Positions 34,239 through 42,817 of a stretch of 64,000 nt of DNA are shown piece after piece. Made by a program: the position numbers and the translations under genes. The stretch's first letter is position 1; each line of letters begins with the position of its first letter. Location of the stretch: the NCBI GenBank assembly GCA_038405435.1, contig JBBYHZ010000011.1. The stretch is one strand, 5' to 3'. Origin of the DNA: Dryocola clanedunensis_A. Lineage in GTDB: Bacteria > Pseudomonadota > Gammaproteobacteria > Enterobacterales > Enterobacteriaceae. The notes beneath the pieces were generated by a model. It was not told the DNA's origin, did no database searches, and saw nothing but the letters and a program-made list of their open reading frames with translations.

Positions 34239-34505
34239 TTATTTGTACAGCTCAGCCGTTGCGTGGCGGGTATCACCAGAACGTGCTTCGGTAATGCGAT
34301 ACGCTGAAGCCCCTTTCTCAGTTGCTTTTTGCGACAGCTCCTGGCGCATATCCATCGGCGCGCTGCCAACCTGGCTGACAGAAATGCTACCCATAGACTG
34401 CATGCCCTGCGCCTGCTCGCTGGAGATTTGCTGCGCTGCTGCGCTGGCACCGAAAGAGAGCACGGAAAGAAGGCTGACGGCTGCGATGGTTAATGTGGTT
34501 TTCAT
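34239..34505 (-). CDS. YhcN-like periplasmic stress protein (DUF1471), second copy
   Basis: An 88-residue exported protein of the YhcN/BhsA/McbA family, whose members are induced by acid, peroxide or other stress. It has a signal peptide (cleavage near SAA|AQQ, residue 23) and the family core SVSQVGSAPMDMRQELSQKATEKGASAYRITEARSGDTRHATAELYK. It is a tandem paralogue of the neighbouring gene, sharing the C-terminal half almost entirely. AGGAG lies 8 bases before the ATG. The 126-base gap to the upstream copy shows no terminator, so the two may be cotranscribed. Confidence 0.9.
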   Translation of the reverse strand: MKTTLTIAAVSLLSVLSFGASAAAQQISSEQAQGMQSMGSISVSQVGSAPMDMRQELSQKATEKGASAYRITEARSGDTRHATAELYK

Positions 34506-34631
34506 GATGTCTACTCCTGAATAAGGTTCACGACGGCCGGAAGGGCTATACGGCTTTTATTGTTCTTGGGGCCGTCGACTGTTGATTTCATTGTCTCGTT
34601 GATTACTGGTCTGGCTTATAACGCTGCGGGT

Positions 34632-34895
34632 TTATTTATACAGCTCAGCCGTTGCGTGCCACTGGTCGCCAGAGCGCGCTTCGATGATGCGGTAGGATGA
34701 AGCCCCTTCCTGCTCGGCTTTCTGCTCCAGCTTCTGGTGCATATCCATTGGCGAGCTGGCGATACCGCTGATGGAAACGGTGCCTACCGGCTGAAGGTTT
34801 TGCGCCTGTTCAGCGTTAACGGATGTGGCGGCAAAAGCACCGAATGACAGCATTGAGAGCAGGCCTGCAGTTACTAATGTATTTTTCATGTTCAT
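34632..34895 (-). CDS. yhcN: Periplasmic stress protein YhcN (DUF1471)
   Basis: An 87-residue exported small protein; in E. coli YhcN responds to cytoplasmic acid and peroxide stress. Signal peptide cleaved near AFA|ATS. The family core VSISGIASSPMDMHQKLEQKAEQEGASSYRIIEARSGDQWHATAELYK follows. I chose the ATG at 34895, 8 bases after GAGG, which gives the E. coli length; an ATG two codons later is possible and the longer frame to 34934 is not. It is closer to E. coli YhcN than its downstream paralogue is. Confidence 0.92.
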   Translation of the reverse strand: MNMKNTLVTAGLLSMLSFGAFAATSVNAEQAQNLQPVGTVSISGIASSPMDMHQKLEQKAEQEGASSYRIIEARSGDQWHATAELYK

Positions 34896-34958
34896 GATTT
34901 TTTCCTCGTCGTATTCTTTTGTTGGGGTCCTCATTTCGTGACCCTCATCACAAAATCA

Positions 34959-34964
34959 AGTATA
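34959..34964 (-). promoter_or_regulatory. Candidate -10 element of yhcN
   Basis: TATACT on the minus strand, 64 bases before the yhcN start. The -35 region is poor, as is common for activator-dependent stress promoters. Confidence 0.4.
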
Positions 34965-35270
34965 CACTAGTAACGCAGAAAATTAATACCCTGCTAACAA
35001 TTCCCAATGAAACTTTACGTTAACAGAAGCTTTTTTTATTACCTATAGTTATTAAAACGACGTTTTTATCGCCGATGAAATGTTAAATGTAAGTAAAATC
35101 ATAAGGATGGCTGGCTTTGATAATTTGTGCGGTATTAAACATTGCCTACAATTTTTAGAGGAAATTATTATGGCAAGGAAGGGGAGGAAGTTTTCCAACG
35201 GGGAAAGATAATAAAGAAGGGACGACCGTGCGGGGGGAGGCCCGCCATAGAGAGCGGGCCAGCGGGGAGG
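34965..35270. other. Intergenic region between yhcN and argR
   Basis: AT-rich (34970-35160), then abruptly purine- and GC-rich. It contains a 13-codon ORF on the plus strand (listed separately) and the hairpin GGCCCGC / GCGGGCC at 35238-35259, just past the argR stop, which probably ends the argR message although no T-run follows it. Confidence 0.5.
35170..35211 (+). CDS. Possible 13-residue arginine-rich peptide
   Basis: ATG at 35170 opens MARKGRKFSNGER and a TAA stop. A ribosome site GAGGAAATT precedes it, and a TACAAT -10-like hexamer with TTGTGC 16 bases upstream lies at 35125-35152. Two of its Arg codons are the rare AGG and one is AGA. It faces argR tail-to-tail and is followed by a hairpin. 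It could be a leader peptide or chance; I have no homologue in mind. Confidence 0.3.
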   Translation: MARKGRKFSNGER

Positions 35271-35741
35271 CTAGAGTTCCTGTTCGAACAGAGCCAGAAT
35301 CGCTTCGTAAAGCTCTTTGACCGTGAAGTCATTGGCAGGCGTCGTGAAGATCGTGTCATCCCCGGCGATGGTGCCAAGAATGCCTTCTGCTTTACCCAGT
35401 GAGTCCAGAAGACGTGCGATCAGCTGCGCGGCGCCGGGGCTTGTGTGGATGACGACAACCGCATCGTTATAGTCGATATCCAGCACCAGATTCTTCAGCG
35501 GGCTGGAGGTTGTCGGCACGCCAAGCTCAGCAGGAAGGCAGTAAACCATTTCCATTTTCGCGTTGCGGGTGCGTACCGCACCGAACTTGGTCAGCATACG
35601 GGAAACTTTGGACTGGTTGATGTTTTCAAAGCCATCGTTCTGCAGAGCATGAACAATTTCACCCTGCGAGCTGAATTTTTCTTCTTTTAAAAGCGCCTTA
35701 AAGGCCTTGATCAGTTCTTCTTGTTTTGAGGAATTACGCAT
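35271..35741 (-). CDS. argR: Arginine repressor ArgR
   Basis: Hexameric repressor of arginine biosynthesis and accessory factor in ColE1 Xer recombination. The 156-residue protein has the N-terminal winged helix (FSSQGEIVHALQNDGFENINQSKVSRMLTKFGAVRTRN) and the C-terminal arginine-binding and oligomerisation domain with GTIAGDDTIFTTP. It is divergent from mdh. Two ARG boxes just upstream indicate autoregulation. Confidence 0.98.
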   Translation of the reverse strand: MRNSSKQEELIKAFKALLKEEKFSSQGEIVHALQNDGFENINQSKVSRMLTKFGAVRTRNAKMEMVYCLPAELGVPTTSSPLKNLVLDIDYNDAVVVIHTSPGAAQLIARLLDSLGKAEGILGTIAGDDTIFTTPANDFTVKELYEAILALFEQEL

Positions 35742-35777
35742 GAATCACCTTGAGGCAGGGAAACGAATAACATTACT

Positions 35778-35803
35778 ATGCATTTAATTGCATTTTTATG
35801 CAA
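35778..35803 (-). promoter_or_regulatory. Tandem ARG boxes before argR
   Basis: TGCAT-TTAA-TTGCA (35779-35792) and TGCAT-TTTT-ATGCA (35789-35802) resemble the ArgR half-palindromes TGAAT-W4-ATTCA, about 40-60 bases before argR. Paired boxes overlapping the promoter fit the known autoregulation of argR. Confidence 0.55.
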
Positions 35804-35937
35804 ATGCGGGCTAAAGATTAAGCCTGAATTAATGTTATGTAAGAGGCGGATTTTATCAAATTTCGTTATCCAGGAACATGCCTGTGTCACGACTCGGAAA
35901 TAAGCCGTAAAGTGAACTAAATGTTATCAAAATGATG

Positions 35938-35967
35938 TTGTTTTGATGCATCGCTAAGGTGTAATGT
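35938..35967 (+). promoter_or_regulatory. Candidate mdh promoter
   Basis: TTGTTT (35938-35943) and TAATGT (35962-35967) are 18 bases apart. The predicted leader is about 200 bases and carries a hairpin TGATGT / ACATCA at 35977-35992. The 431-base argR-mdh gap otherwise shows no gene; an ArcA or CRP site is expected from E. coli but is not clear by eye apart from a half-site TGTGTCAC at 35883. Confidence 0.4.
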
Positions 35968-36172
35968 AACCGCCGTTGATGTGACAACATCAGGTAGTGA
36001 CCGGGCGCTCAGGCGTCGTTCCACCCGGCGAGTAAATGCAGCAGTAACGTTCGAGGAATGCGTAACGTCGCACTCTGAGGGCGGGAAGATTGTAATTACC
36101 CCCTCTCTGGATTATGGTCGCCACCGCATGGAGTTACGGCACGTATTTGCTAACCATAATAAGGAGTTTAGG

Positions 36173-37111
36173 ATGAAAGTTGCAGTCCTCGGCGCGGCAG
36201 GCGGTATCGGCCAGGCGCTTGCCCTTCTACTCAAGACCCAACTGCCTTCAGGTTCAGAACTCTCACTGTATGACATCGCACCGGTTACCCCAGGGGTAGC
36301 GGTTGACCTCAGTCATATCCCTACAGATGTAAAAATTAAAGGTTTCAGCGGCGAAGACGCTACCCCGGCACTGGTTGGTGCTGACGTGGTGCTGATCTCC
36401 GCAGGCGTGGCTCGTAAACCAGGTATGGATCGCTCTGACCTGTTTAACGTCAACGCTGGTATCGTGAAAAACCTCATCGAGCAGGTTGCGAAAACCTGTC
36501 CGAAAGCCTGTATCGGTATCATCACTAACCCGGTGAACACCACCGTTGCTATCGCTGCTGAAGTGTTGAAAAAAGCAGGCGTATACGACAAGAACAAGCT
36601 GTTTGGCGTGACCACGCTGGACATCATCCGCTCCAACACCTTTGTGGGCGAGCTGAAGGGCAAAAAGCCAACCGAGATCGAAGTCCCGGTGATTGGCGGC
36701 CACTCAGGCGTCACTATTCTGCCGCTGCTGTCCCAGATCCCTGGCGTCAGCTTCACCGAGCAGGAAGTTGCCGATCTGACCAAACGTATTCAGAACGCCG
36801 GCACCGAAGTCGTTGAAGCGAAAGCCGGCGGCGGGTCCGCCACGCTGTCTATGGGCCAGGCCGCAGCACGCTTTGGTCTGTCGCTGGTACGCGCGCTGCA
36901 GGGCGAAAGCAATGTGGTTGAGTGTGCTTATGTGGAAGGCAACGGCGAGCACGCTCGTTTCTTCTCTCAGCCGCTGCTGCTGGGTAAAAACGGCATTGCA
37001 GAGCATAAATCCTACGGCAAACTGAGTGCTTTCGAGCATCAGGCGCTGGAAGGCATGCTGGACACGCTGAAGAAAGACATCACCCTGGGCGAAGAATTCG
37101 TTAACAAGTGA
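36173..37111 (+). CDS. mdh: Malate dehydrogenase
   Basis: TCA-cycle enzyme, NAD-dependent oxidation of malate to oxaloacetate. The 312-residue protein begins with the Rossmann motif VAVLGAAGGIGQAL, has the mobile loop VARKPGMDRSDLF with the substrate Arg residues, NPVNTTV, and the catalytic His in IGGHSGVTILPL. ATG at 36173 follows AAGGAG by 8 bases and gives the E. coli length; the frame continues upstream through the leader without homology. It is monocistronic and ends at a bidirectional terminator. Confidence 0.98.
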   Translation: MKVAVLGAAGGIGQALALLLKTQLPSGSELSLYDIAPVTPGVAVDLSHIPTDVKIKGFSGEDATPALVGADVVLISAGVARKPGMDRSDLFNVNAGIVKNLIEQVAKTCPKACIGIITNPVNTTVAIAAEVLKKAGVYDKNKLFGVTTLDIIRSNTFVGELKGKKPTEIEVPVIGGHSGVTILPLLSQIPGVSFTEQEVADLTKRIQNAGTEVVEAKAGGGSATLSMGQAAARFGLSLVRALQGESNVVECAYVEGNGEHARFFSQPLLLGKNGIAEHKSYGKLSAFEHQALEGMLDTLKKDITLGEEFVNK

Positions 37112-37125
37112 TCGTCTAAGTGATG

Positions 37126-37158
37126 AAAAAAAACCGGAACATCCGTTCCGGTTTTTTT
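37126..37158. terminator. Bidirectional terminator between mdh and degS
   Basis: Stem AAAACCGGAAC / GTTCCGGTTTT with loop ATCC, flanked by A-run and T-run, so it can end both convergent transcripts. Confidence 0.92.
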
Positions 37159-37172
37159 ATGCCTGAGAATTC

Positions 37173-38240
37173 TTAGCCTCCCGCGGGATACTCCTGGATA
37201 GTGACCTGCAGCGTGAGCTTTTTGTCTTCGCGCATCACTTCTACCGGGATCACCGAACCTGGGCGAATCTCTGCAACCTGGTCCATCGTCTCCAGCGCCG
37301 AAATGGCTGGCTTATTGTTCACGGAGACAATCACGTCATTGACCTGAATACCCGCTTTTGCCGCCGGGCCGTCCGGTGATACTTCGTTAACGATAATGCC
37401 CTGAATCTGATCGATACCCGTTGCCGGGCCGTGCAGAGGGGTGATCTCACGTCCGCCGATACCGATATAACCACGGATCACGCGGCCATCGCGGATCAGC
37501 TTATCCATAATTTTTGTCGCCAGCTGGGTTGGGATAGCAAAGCCGATCCCTTCCGGCGTCTCACCGTCGTTGCTCTTATCAAAGGAGAGGGTGTTGATCC
37601 CCATCAGCTCACCCAGCGAGTTCACCAGCGCGCCGCCGGAGTTGCCGTGGTTGATAGAAGCATCCGTTTGCAGGAAAGACTGGCGGCCGGATGGGCTAAG
37701 GCCAATACGGCCCGTGGCGCTGATAATCCCCTGAGTAATCGTCTGGCCCAGGTTATAGGGGTTACCAATAGCCATGACCACGTCGCCAATGTGCGGCTGG
37801 CGTTTACTGTTGATAGGGATGATAGGCAGGCCGGTGGCGTTAATTTTTAATACGGCTAAATCAGTGAGGTTATCCGAGCCGACCAGCAGGGCTTCGAAGA
37901 CCCTGCCATCCTGTAAGGCAACAATAATTTGTTCAGCATCGTTGATCACGTGCTTGTTGGTAATGATGTAACCGCGGTCATCCATGATCACGCCTGAACC
38001 GAGGGTTTTAATCTCCAGCTGGTTCTGGGCATTGCTTCCCACGCTGCGGTTATAGACGTTCACTACGGCAGGCGCAGCCCGGCGCACCGCGATGTTATAG
38101 CTCAGCGGTGTTTCGTCGGCACTGTCAAACTTCGATGGCGCGAGCGGGGCGATCTTCTGGCGCAGCGAAGGTAGCGAAACCAACAGTATTGCTGCCACAA
38201 CCAACCCGATCGCCACCGATCGTAAAATCTTCAGAAACAT
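37173..38240 (-). CDS. degS: Envelope stress sensor protease DegS
   Basis: Inner-membrane-anchored serine protease that senses unfolded porin C-termini and makes the first cut in anti-sigma factor RseA, activating sigma-E. The 355-residue protein has an N-terminal anchor (about residues 7-27), a trypsin-like domain with catalytic His (TNKHVIND), Asp (LTDLAVLKI) and Ser (NHGNSGGAL), matching His96, Asp126, Ser201 of the equal-length E. coli protein, and a single PDZ domain. It follows degQ by 88 bases with a hairpin between. Confidence 0.97.
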   Translation of the reverse strand: MFLKILRSVAIGLVVAAILLVSLPSLRQKIAPLAPSKFDSADETPLSYNIAVRRAAPAVVNVYNRSVGSNAQNQLEIKTLGSGVIMDDRGYIITNKHVINDAEQIIVALQDGRVFEALLVGSDNLTDLAVLKINATGLPIIPINSKRQPHIGDVVMAIGNPYNLGQTITQGIISATGRIGLSPSGRQSFLQTDASINHGNSGGALVNSLGELMGINTLSFDKSNDGETPEGIGFAIPTQLATKIMDKLIRDGRVIRGYIGIGGREITPLHGPATGIDQIQGIIVNEVSPDGPAAKAGIQVNDVIVSVNNKPAISALETMDQVAEIRPGSVIPVEVMREDKKLTLQVTIQEYPAGG

Positions 38241-38288
38241 GGGTTTAATTTAATCAGTGAGAAAACGAACGCAGAATAACATGAGTTA

Positions 38289-38316
38289 ATCGGACATCGT
38301 ACTCGCGATGCCCGAT
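38289..38316 (-). other. Hairpin between degQ and degS
   Basis: Stem ATCGGGCATCG / CGATGTCCGAT (minus strand, one G-U pair) with a 6-base loop, no T-run. It may separate expression of degQ from degS or stabilise the degQ message. Confidence 0.5.
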
Positions 38317-38328
38317 TACCGGACAAAA

Positions 38329-39699
38329 TTAATGCAATAACAAATAGAGGCTGTCTTCGCCGCGCACGACCTGCAGGGCGATGACCGGCGGCTTGGATTC
38401 CAGCACTTTGCGCATCTCGGCGATGGTACGGATCCGCTCGCGGTTAATGCCGATGATCACATCATCTTTATGCAGGCCGACCTGGGCGGCTGGCGTCCCT
38501 TTTTCTACGCTGTCGAGCTTCACGCCCTTAGCGCCGTCTTTCAGCTGCCCATCGCTGAGTGATGCCCCCTGTAGCGCAGGTGCAATCAGCTCTGCGTTGG
38601 CCGATGACGCGGTGCTCTTATCCAGCGTAACGCTGACTTCCAGCGGTTTACCATCGCGCAGCAGGCCGAGCTTCACGACCGTGCCGGGTTCGGTGGTAGC
38701 GATTTTGGCCCGTAGCTCTGCGAAGCTGTTAAGCGGATTGCCGTTCAGGCTGATAATCACATCACCCGCTTTCACGCCCGCCTTCGCCGAGCCGGACTGC
38801 GGCAGCACTTCGCTGACGAACGCCCCGCGCTGGGTGGAAAGCTTGAACGCCTTGGCTATATCAGCGCTCATTTCCATGCCCTTAATGCCCAGCAGGCCGC
38901 GTTTGATTTCACCAAACTCCATCAGCTGTTTTGCCAGCGTCTGGGCCATGTTGCTGGGAATAGCAAAGCCGATGCCAACGCTGCCGCCGCTCGGGGCGAG
39001 AATGGCGGTGTTAATGCCGATCAGCTCGCCGTTGAGATTAAGCAGCGCCCCGCCGGAGTTACCCCGGTTGATGGAAGCATCGGTCTGAATGAAGTTTTCC
39101 AGCCCTTCCAGGTTCAGCCCGCTGCGGCCAAGGGCCGAAACGATACCTGAAGTTGCCGTCTGCCCAAGCCCGAACGGGTTGCCGACGGCCACGGCAAAGT
39201 CGCCCACGCGGAGCTTATCGGAGTCAGCTACGGCGATCTGCGTAAGCCCGGTCGCGTTTTGTAGCTGGATTAACGCGATATCACTCTGGTCGTCGCCACC
39301 AATCAGTTTGGCATCGAATTCGCGGCCGTCATTTAGCTGTACGCTGATTTTTTCCGCGTGGCTTATCACGTGGTTATTGGTCAACACGTAACCTTTCGCC
39401 GCGTTGATGATTACGCCCGATCCCAGACCTTCAAAAGGCTGCGCTTCGGAAGGTGGCAGCTCGCCGCCAAAATATTTCTTTAACTCCTCCGGGACCTTCT
39501 GCGTTGGCGCGGCGGCGGTGCCCTCAACCTGGACGCTGACCACCGCAGGCAGCACTTTCTCAAGCATTGGCGCAAGGCTCGGCAGCGCCGGTTGCCCAGG
39601 CACCTGTGAAGGGATAGAGGCAACTGCAAGGGGAGACGCGCCCAGAGCTAACCCAACGCTTAACGCTAACGCACTCAATAACCGTGTTTGTTTCTTCAT
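38329..39699 (-). CDS. degQ: Periplasmic serine endoprotease DegQ
   Basis: HtrA-family protease and chaperone for misfolded periplasmic proteins. The 456-residue precursor has a signal peptide (cleavage near AVA|SIP, residue 27), the catalytic His (LTNNHVISHAEK), Asp (QSDIALIQL) and Ser (NRGNSGGAL), and two PDZ domains (about residues 265-360 and 375-455). Length equals that of E. coli DegQ within one residue. Confidence 0.97.
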   Translation of the reverse strand: MKKQTRLLSALALSVGLALGASPLAVASIPSQVPGQPALPSLAPMLEKVLPAVVSVQVEGTAAAPTQKVPEELKKYFGGELPPSEAQPFEGLGSGVIINAAKGYVLTNNHVISHAEKISVQLNDGREFDAKLIGGDDQSDIALIQLQNATGLTQIAVADSDKLRVGDFAVAVGNPFGLGQTATSGIVSALGRSGLNLEGLENFIQTDASINRGNSGGALLNLNGELIGINTAILAPSGGSVGIGFAIPSNMAQTLAKQLMEFGEIKRGLLGIKGMEMSADIAKAFKLSTQRGAFVSEVLPQSGSAKAGVKAGDVIISLNGNPLNSFAELRAKIATTEPGTVVKLGLLRDGKPLEVSVTLDKSTASSANAELIAPALQGASLSDGQLKDGAKGVKLDSVEKGTPAAQVGLHKDDVIIGINRERIRTIAEMRKVLESKPPVIALQVVRGEDSLYLLLH

Positions 39700-39883
39700 T
39701 GATGGCTTGCTCTCGTGACCTGGATAAGGATAAAAGGAAAACCCGATAACACTCGATGTTATTGAAATATCAGCCGGGTAACAATGTCATTGTTATAGCG
39801 TAGAGATACTTAGATGATAGCTGGGGAGAAGGGAGATTTGGGGCATGACGCCATGCCCCGGCAAAAAAAACTTCTGACTGTGA

Positions 39884-40285
39884 TTAATCGCGTTTGGCGC
39901 GCTCGGTACGGAGCAAACCAGATGCACCGTCTGAGTAGTCACGCGGCATCTGCACCGGCGCCTGATCGTTGCTGGCTTCAGATTCAGCCAGACGGTTGCG
40001 GAACGGGTTGGCTTCCGCAGAAAGCTCAGGCAGCAGGCTGCTGGAGCTCTTCGCCATGTGCTGATAAAGCTGACGATAGTCGTGCGCCATATTGTCGAGC
40101 AGCTCTGCGCTATGGGCAAAGTGGCTGACCAGCTCCTCACGGTAATCCTCAAGCTCCGCTTTGTTTTTCTCCAGCTCGTACTGCATTGCCTGCTGCTGGC
40201 GAAGTTTGCGGTTGCCAAATCGCATGGCGACGGCACCGATAATAATACCGACAACTAACCCAATTAGCGCATATTCCCAGGTCAT
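39884..40285 (-). CDS. yhcB: Divisome-associated membrane protein YhcB (ZapG, DUF1043)
   Basis: A 133-residue protein with one N-terminal membrane span (about residues 3-22, YALIGLVVGIIIGAVAMRFG) followed by a long helical, coiled-coil cytosolic part and a disordered tail. The E. coli homologue links cell division, elongation and envelope synthesis. It is divergent from zapE, another division gene, with about 180 bases between. Confidence 0.94.
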   Translation of the reverse strand: MTWEYALIGLVVGIIIGAVAMRFGNRKLRQQQAMQYELEKNKAELEDYREELVSHFAHSAELLDNMAHDYRQLYQHMAKSSSSLLPELSAEANPFRNRLAESEASNDQAPVQMPRDYSDGASGLLRTERAKRD

Positions 40286-40463
40286 GAACTTCTCCCGTTA
40301 TCTTGTGAATCCGTAAGGGCAATGTAGCCACTATAACCGCTAACCTAAGAGAAGTGGAATCCTGACGCAGCATCGCTTAGGGTAGAACGACCTTTTTTTT
40401 GCCATCCGCCCATCAAAACACCTGCAAACGGCAATAAGATTATTAAGGGAAGATCATAATACC

Positions 40464-41591
40464 ATGCAAAATCACTCCCCTGCATCGCGCTACCAACAGG
40501 CTCTCACCGAGGGAAGCCACCAGCCTGACGACGTCCAGCGCGAAGCGGTAACCCGCCTTGATGCCATCTATCAGGAGCTGACAAGTAAATGTTCCGAAAC
40601 AGCGCCGGCTGGCGGAATAATGGCCAAATTTGGCAAGCTGTTAGGCAAACGGGCCACGGCAGGCAGCGATGAACCTGTTCGTGGCCTGTATATGTGGGGT
40701 GGAGTGGGGCGAGGCAAGACCTGGCTGATGGATATGTTTTTCCAGAGCCTGCCGGGCGACCGCAAACTGCGCCTCCATTTTCACCGCTTTATGCTGCGGG
40801 TCCACGAAGAGCTGACCCAGCTGCAGGGCCAGCCCGACCCGCTGGAAATCGTTGCCGACGGATTTAAAGCCGAAGCGGACGTGCTGTGCTTCGATGAGTT
40901 TTTCGTCACGGATATCACCGATGCCATGCTGCTCGGTACATTAATGAAAGCGCTTTTTGCCCGCGGTATTACGCTGGTGGCAACGTCGAACATTCCGCCC
41001 GATGAGCTTTACCGCAACGGGTTGCAGCGCGCGCGGTTTATCCCGGCTATCGAGGCGCTTAAGAGTCATTGCGACGTGATGAACGTCGATGCGGGCATTG
41101 ATTATCGCCTTCGCACGCTCACCCAGGCGCACCTCTGGCTCGCTCCGCTGGATGACGCAACGGCTTCGCAAATGGAACGTCTTTACACCGCGCTTGCTGG
41201 CGAACCGCGAACGGGGACACCGGCGCTGGAAGTTAACCATCGTCCGCTTCAGACGCTGGGCACGGCTAACCAGACGCTGGCCGTTGACTACAAAACCCTG
41301 TGCGTCGATGCCCGTAGCCAGCACGACTACATCGCCCTGTCGCGCCTTTTCCATACCGTTTTATTGTTTAACGTCCCGGTGATGACGGTCTCTTCGGAAA
41401 ATGAAGCCCGGCGCTTCATTGCGCTGGTGGATGAGTTTTATGAACGCCACGTCAAGCTGGTGGTTTCCGCGCAGACAGAATTATTCGATATTTATCAAGG
41501 CGAAAGGCTTAAGTTCGAATTCCAGCGCTGCCTTTCCCGCCTGCAGGAAATGCAAAGCGAGGAGTATTTACGCCTGTCGCACATGCCGTAA
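40464..41591 (+). CDS. zapE: Cell division ATPase ZapE (AFG1-like)
   Basis: Fts-ring-associated ATPase that destabilises FtsZ polymers under stress. The 375-residue protein has Walker A MWGGVGRGKTWLMDMF at about residues 76-91, Walker B DVLCFDEFFVTD, and a sensor region TSNIPPDELYRNGLQRARFIPAI. The AFG1/LACE1 family includes mitochondrial homologues. The ribosome site AGGGAAG precedes ATG. No terminator separates it from rplM. Confidence 0.96.
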   Translation: MQNHSPASRYQQALTEGSHQPDDVQREAVTRLDAIYQELTSKCSETAPAGGIMAKFGKLLGKRATAGSDEPVRGLYMWGGVGRGKTWLMDMFFQSLPGDRKLRLHFHRFMLRVHEELTQLQGQPDPLEIVADGFKAEADVLCFDEFFVTDITDAMLLGTLMKALFARGITLVATSNIPPDELYRNGLQRARFIPAIEALKSHCDVMNVDAGIDYRLRTLTQAHLWLAPLDDATASQMERLYTALAGEPRTGTPALEVNHRPLQTLGTANQTLAVDYKTLCVDARSQHDYIALSRLFHTVLLFNVPVMTVSSENEARRFIALVDEFYERHVKLVVSAQTELFDIYQGERLKFEFQRCLSRLQEMQSEEYLRLSHMP

Positions 41592-41623
41592 GGCAGATAA
41601 TGTGGATTGAGTCATAAAAAGGG

Positions 41624-41652
41624 TCGACCTTTGAAGGTGACTTCTCTATAAT
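41624..41652 (+). promoter_or_regulatory. rplM-rpsI promoter
   Basis: A consensus -10 TATAAT (41647-41652) followed by CTTGCGACCCC, with a poor -35 (TCGACC at 41624). The surrounding sequence strongly resembles the E. coli rplM promoter. The start would be near 41659. Confidence 0.7.
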
Positions 41653-41658
41653 CTTGCG

Positions 41659-41817
41659 ACCCCACGTTACAACCAAAGTTTTTTTCCCAAAACTTTTGTC
41701 GTGCCGGCATAGGCTATTCGAAGGGGTAGGTTTGCTGGACAATGTCGCGTGAACCTCAACTGATTTTAAACGTTTGGGTGTTCACCAACGTGTAACTATA
41801 TATTGGGTAAGCTTTTA
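41659..41817 (+). promoter_or_regulatory. rplM leader (L13 autoregulation region)
   Basis: A leader of about 160 bases precedes rplM. In E. coli the rplM leader is bound by L13 itself and represses translation of rplM-rpsI. The region has several short pairing segments (ACCAAAGTTTTT / AAAACTTTTG around 41670-41700), but I cannot derive the L13-binding fold by eye. Confidence 0.5.
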
Positions 41818-42246
41818 ATGAAAACTTTTACAGCTAAACCAGAAACCGTACAGCGCGACTGGTATGTTGTTGACGCTGAAGGTAAGACCTTAGGTCGCCT
41901 GGCTACTGAACTGGCTCGCCGTCTGCGCGGTAAGCACAAAGCGGAATACACTCCGCACGTTGATACTGGTGATTACATCATCGTTCTGAACGCAGAAAAA
42001 GTTGCTGTAACCGGCAACAAGCGTACTGACAAAGTGTATTACCATCACACCGGCCACATCGGTGGTATCAAACAAGCGACCTTTGAAGAGATGATTGCCC
42101 GCCGTCCTGAGCGTGTGATTGAAATCGCGGTTAAAGGCATGCTGCCAAAGGGCCCGCTGGGTCGTGCTATGTTCCGTAAACTGAAAGTTTACGCGGGCAC
42201 CGAGCACAACCACGCGGCACAGCAACCGCAAGTTCTGGACATTTAA
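41818..42246 (+). CDS. rplM: 50S ribosomal protein L13
   Basis: Early-assembling large-subunit protein. The 142-residue sequence MKTFTAKPETVQRDWYVVDAEGKTLGRLAT is nearly identical to E. coli L13 throughout. ATG at 41818 is taken over in-frame starts five codons upstream because ribosomal protein starts are conserved. It is 15 bases before rpsI. Confidence 0.99.
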   Translation: MKTFTAKPETVQRDWYVVDAEGKTLGRLATELARRLRGKHKAEYTPHVDTGDYIIVLNAEKVAVTGNKRTDKVYYHHTGHIGGIKQATFEEMIARRPERVIEIAVKGMLPKGPLGRAMFRKLKVYAGTEHNHAAQQPQVLDI

Positions 42247-42261
42247 TCGGGATTATAGGCA

Positions 42262-42654
42262 ATGGCTGAAAATCAATACTACGGCACTGGTCGCCGCAAA
42301 AGCTCCGCAGCTCGCGTGTTTATCAAACCGGGCAGCGGCAAAATCGTTATCAACCAACGTTCTCTGGAACAGTACTTCGGTCGTGAAACTGCCCGCATGG
42401 TAGTTCGTCAGCCGCTGGAACTGGTTGATATGGTTGAGAAATTCGATCTGTACATCACTGTTAAAGGTGGTGGTTCTTCCGGTCAGGCTGGTGCGATCCG
42501 TCACGGTATCACACGCGCTCTGATGGAGTACGACGAGTCCCTGCGTGGCGAACTGCGTAAAGCTGGCTTCGTTACTCGTGATGCTCGTGAAGTTGAACGT
42601 AAGAAAGTCGGCCTGCGTAAAGCACGTCGTCGTCCTCAGTTCTCCAAGCGTTAA
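42262..42654 (+). CDS. rpsI: 30S ribosomal protein S9
   Basis: Small-subunit protein whose C-terminal tail contacts P-site tRNA. The 130-residue protein ends in the basic tail KARRRPQFSKR with the terminal SKR that reaches the tRNA anticodon loop. It is second in the rplM-rpsI operon and ends at a terminator. Confidence 0.99.
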   Translation: MAENQYYGTGRRKSSAARVFIKPGSGKIVINQRSLEQYFGRETARMVVRQPLELVDMVEKFDLYITVKGGGSSGQAGAIRHGITRALMEYDESLRGELRKAGFVTRDAREVERKKVGLRKARRRPQFSKR

Positions 42655-42686
42655 TTGTTCTCTGCTTACGCAGAAAGGCAATTGGC

Positions 42687-42715
42687 AAAAACCCGGTCCA
42701 GTACCGGGTTTTTTT
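42687..42715 (+). terminator. Terminator of rplM-rpsI
   Basis: Stem AACCCGGT / ACCGGGTT with a 5-base loop followed by a run of T. Confidence 0.92.
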
Positions 42716-42788
42716 ATGTCTGAAATTTATATTATTGCTTTCAACTCCCTGATAATTAGGTGCATTTTCCCAAAATCAGGAACCACCC

Positions 42789-42817
42789 CCCACAAAACTG
42801 CTAAAATCTGGTAAACT
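42789..42817 (+). promoter_or_regulatory. Candidate sspA promoter (extended -10)
   Basis: An extended -10 TGG-TAAACT (42809-42817) is preceded by a non-consensus -35. The start would be near 42824, leaving a 150-base leader with the small hairpin GCCGC / GCGGC at 42925. The rest of the rpsI-sspA gap shows no gene. Confidence 0.5.

Noticed and set aside
39840..39870. Hairpin GGGGCATG / CATGCCCC with a nearby A/T run as a yhcB terminator
   Set aside because: The T-run lies before the stem on the minus strand and an A-run after it on the plus strand, so neither orientation gives an intrinsic terminator.
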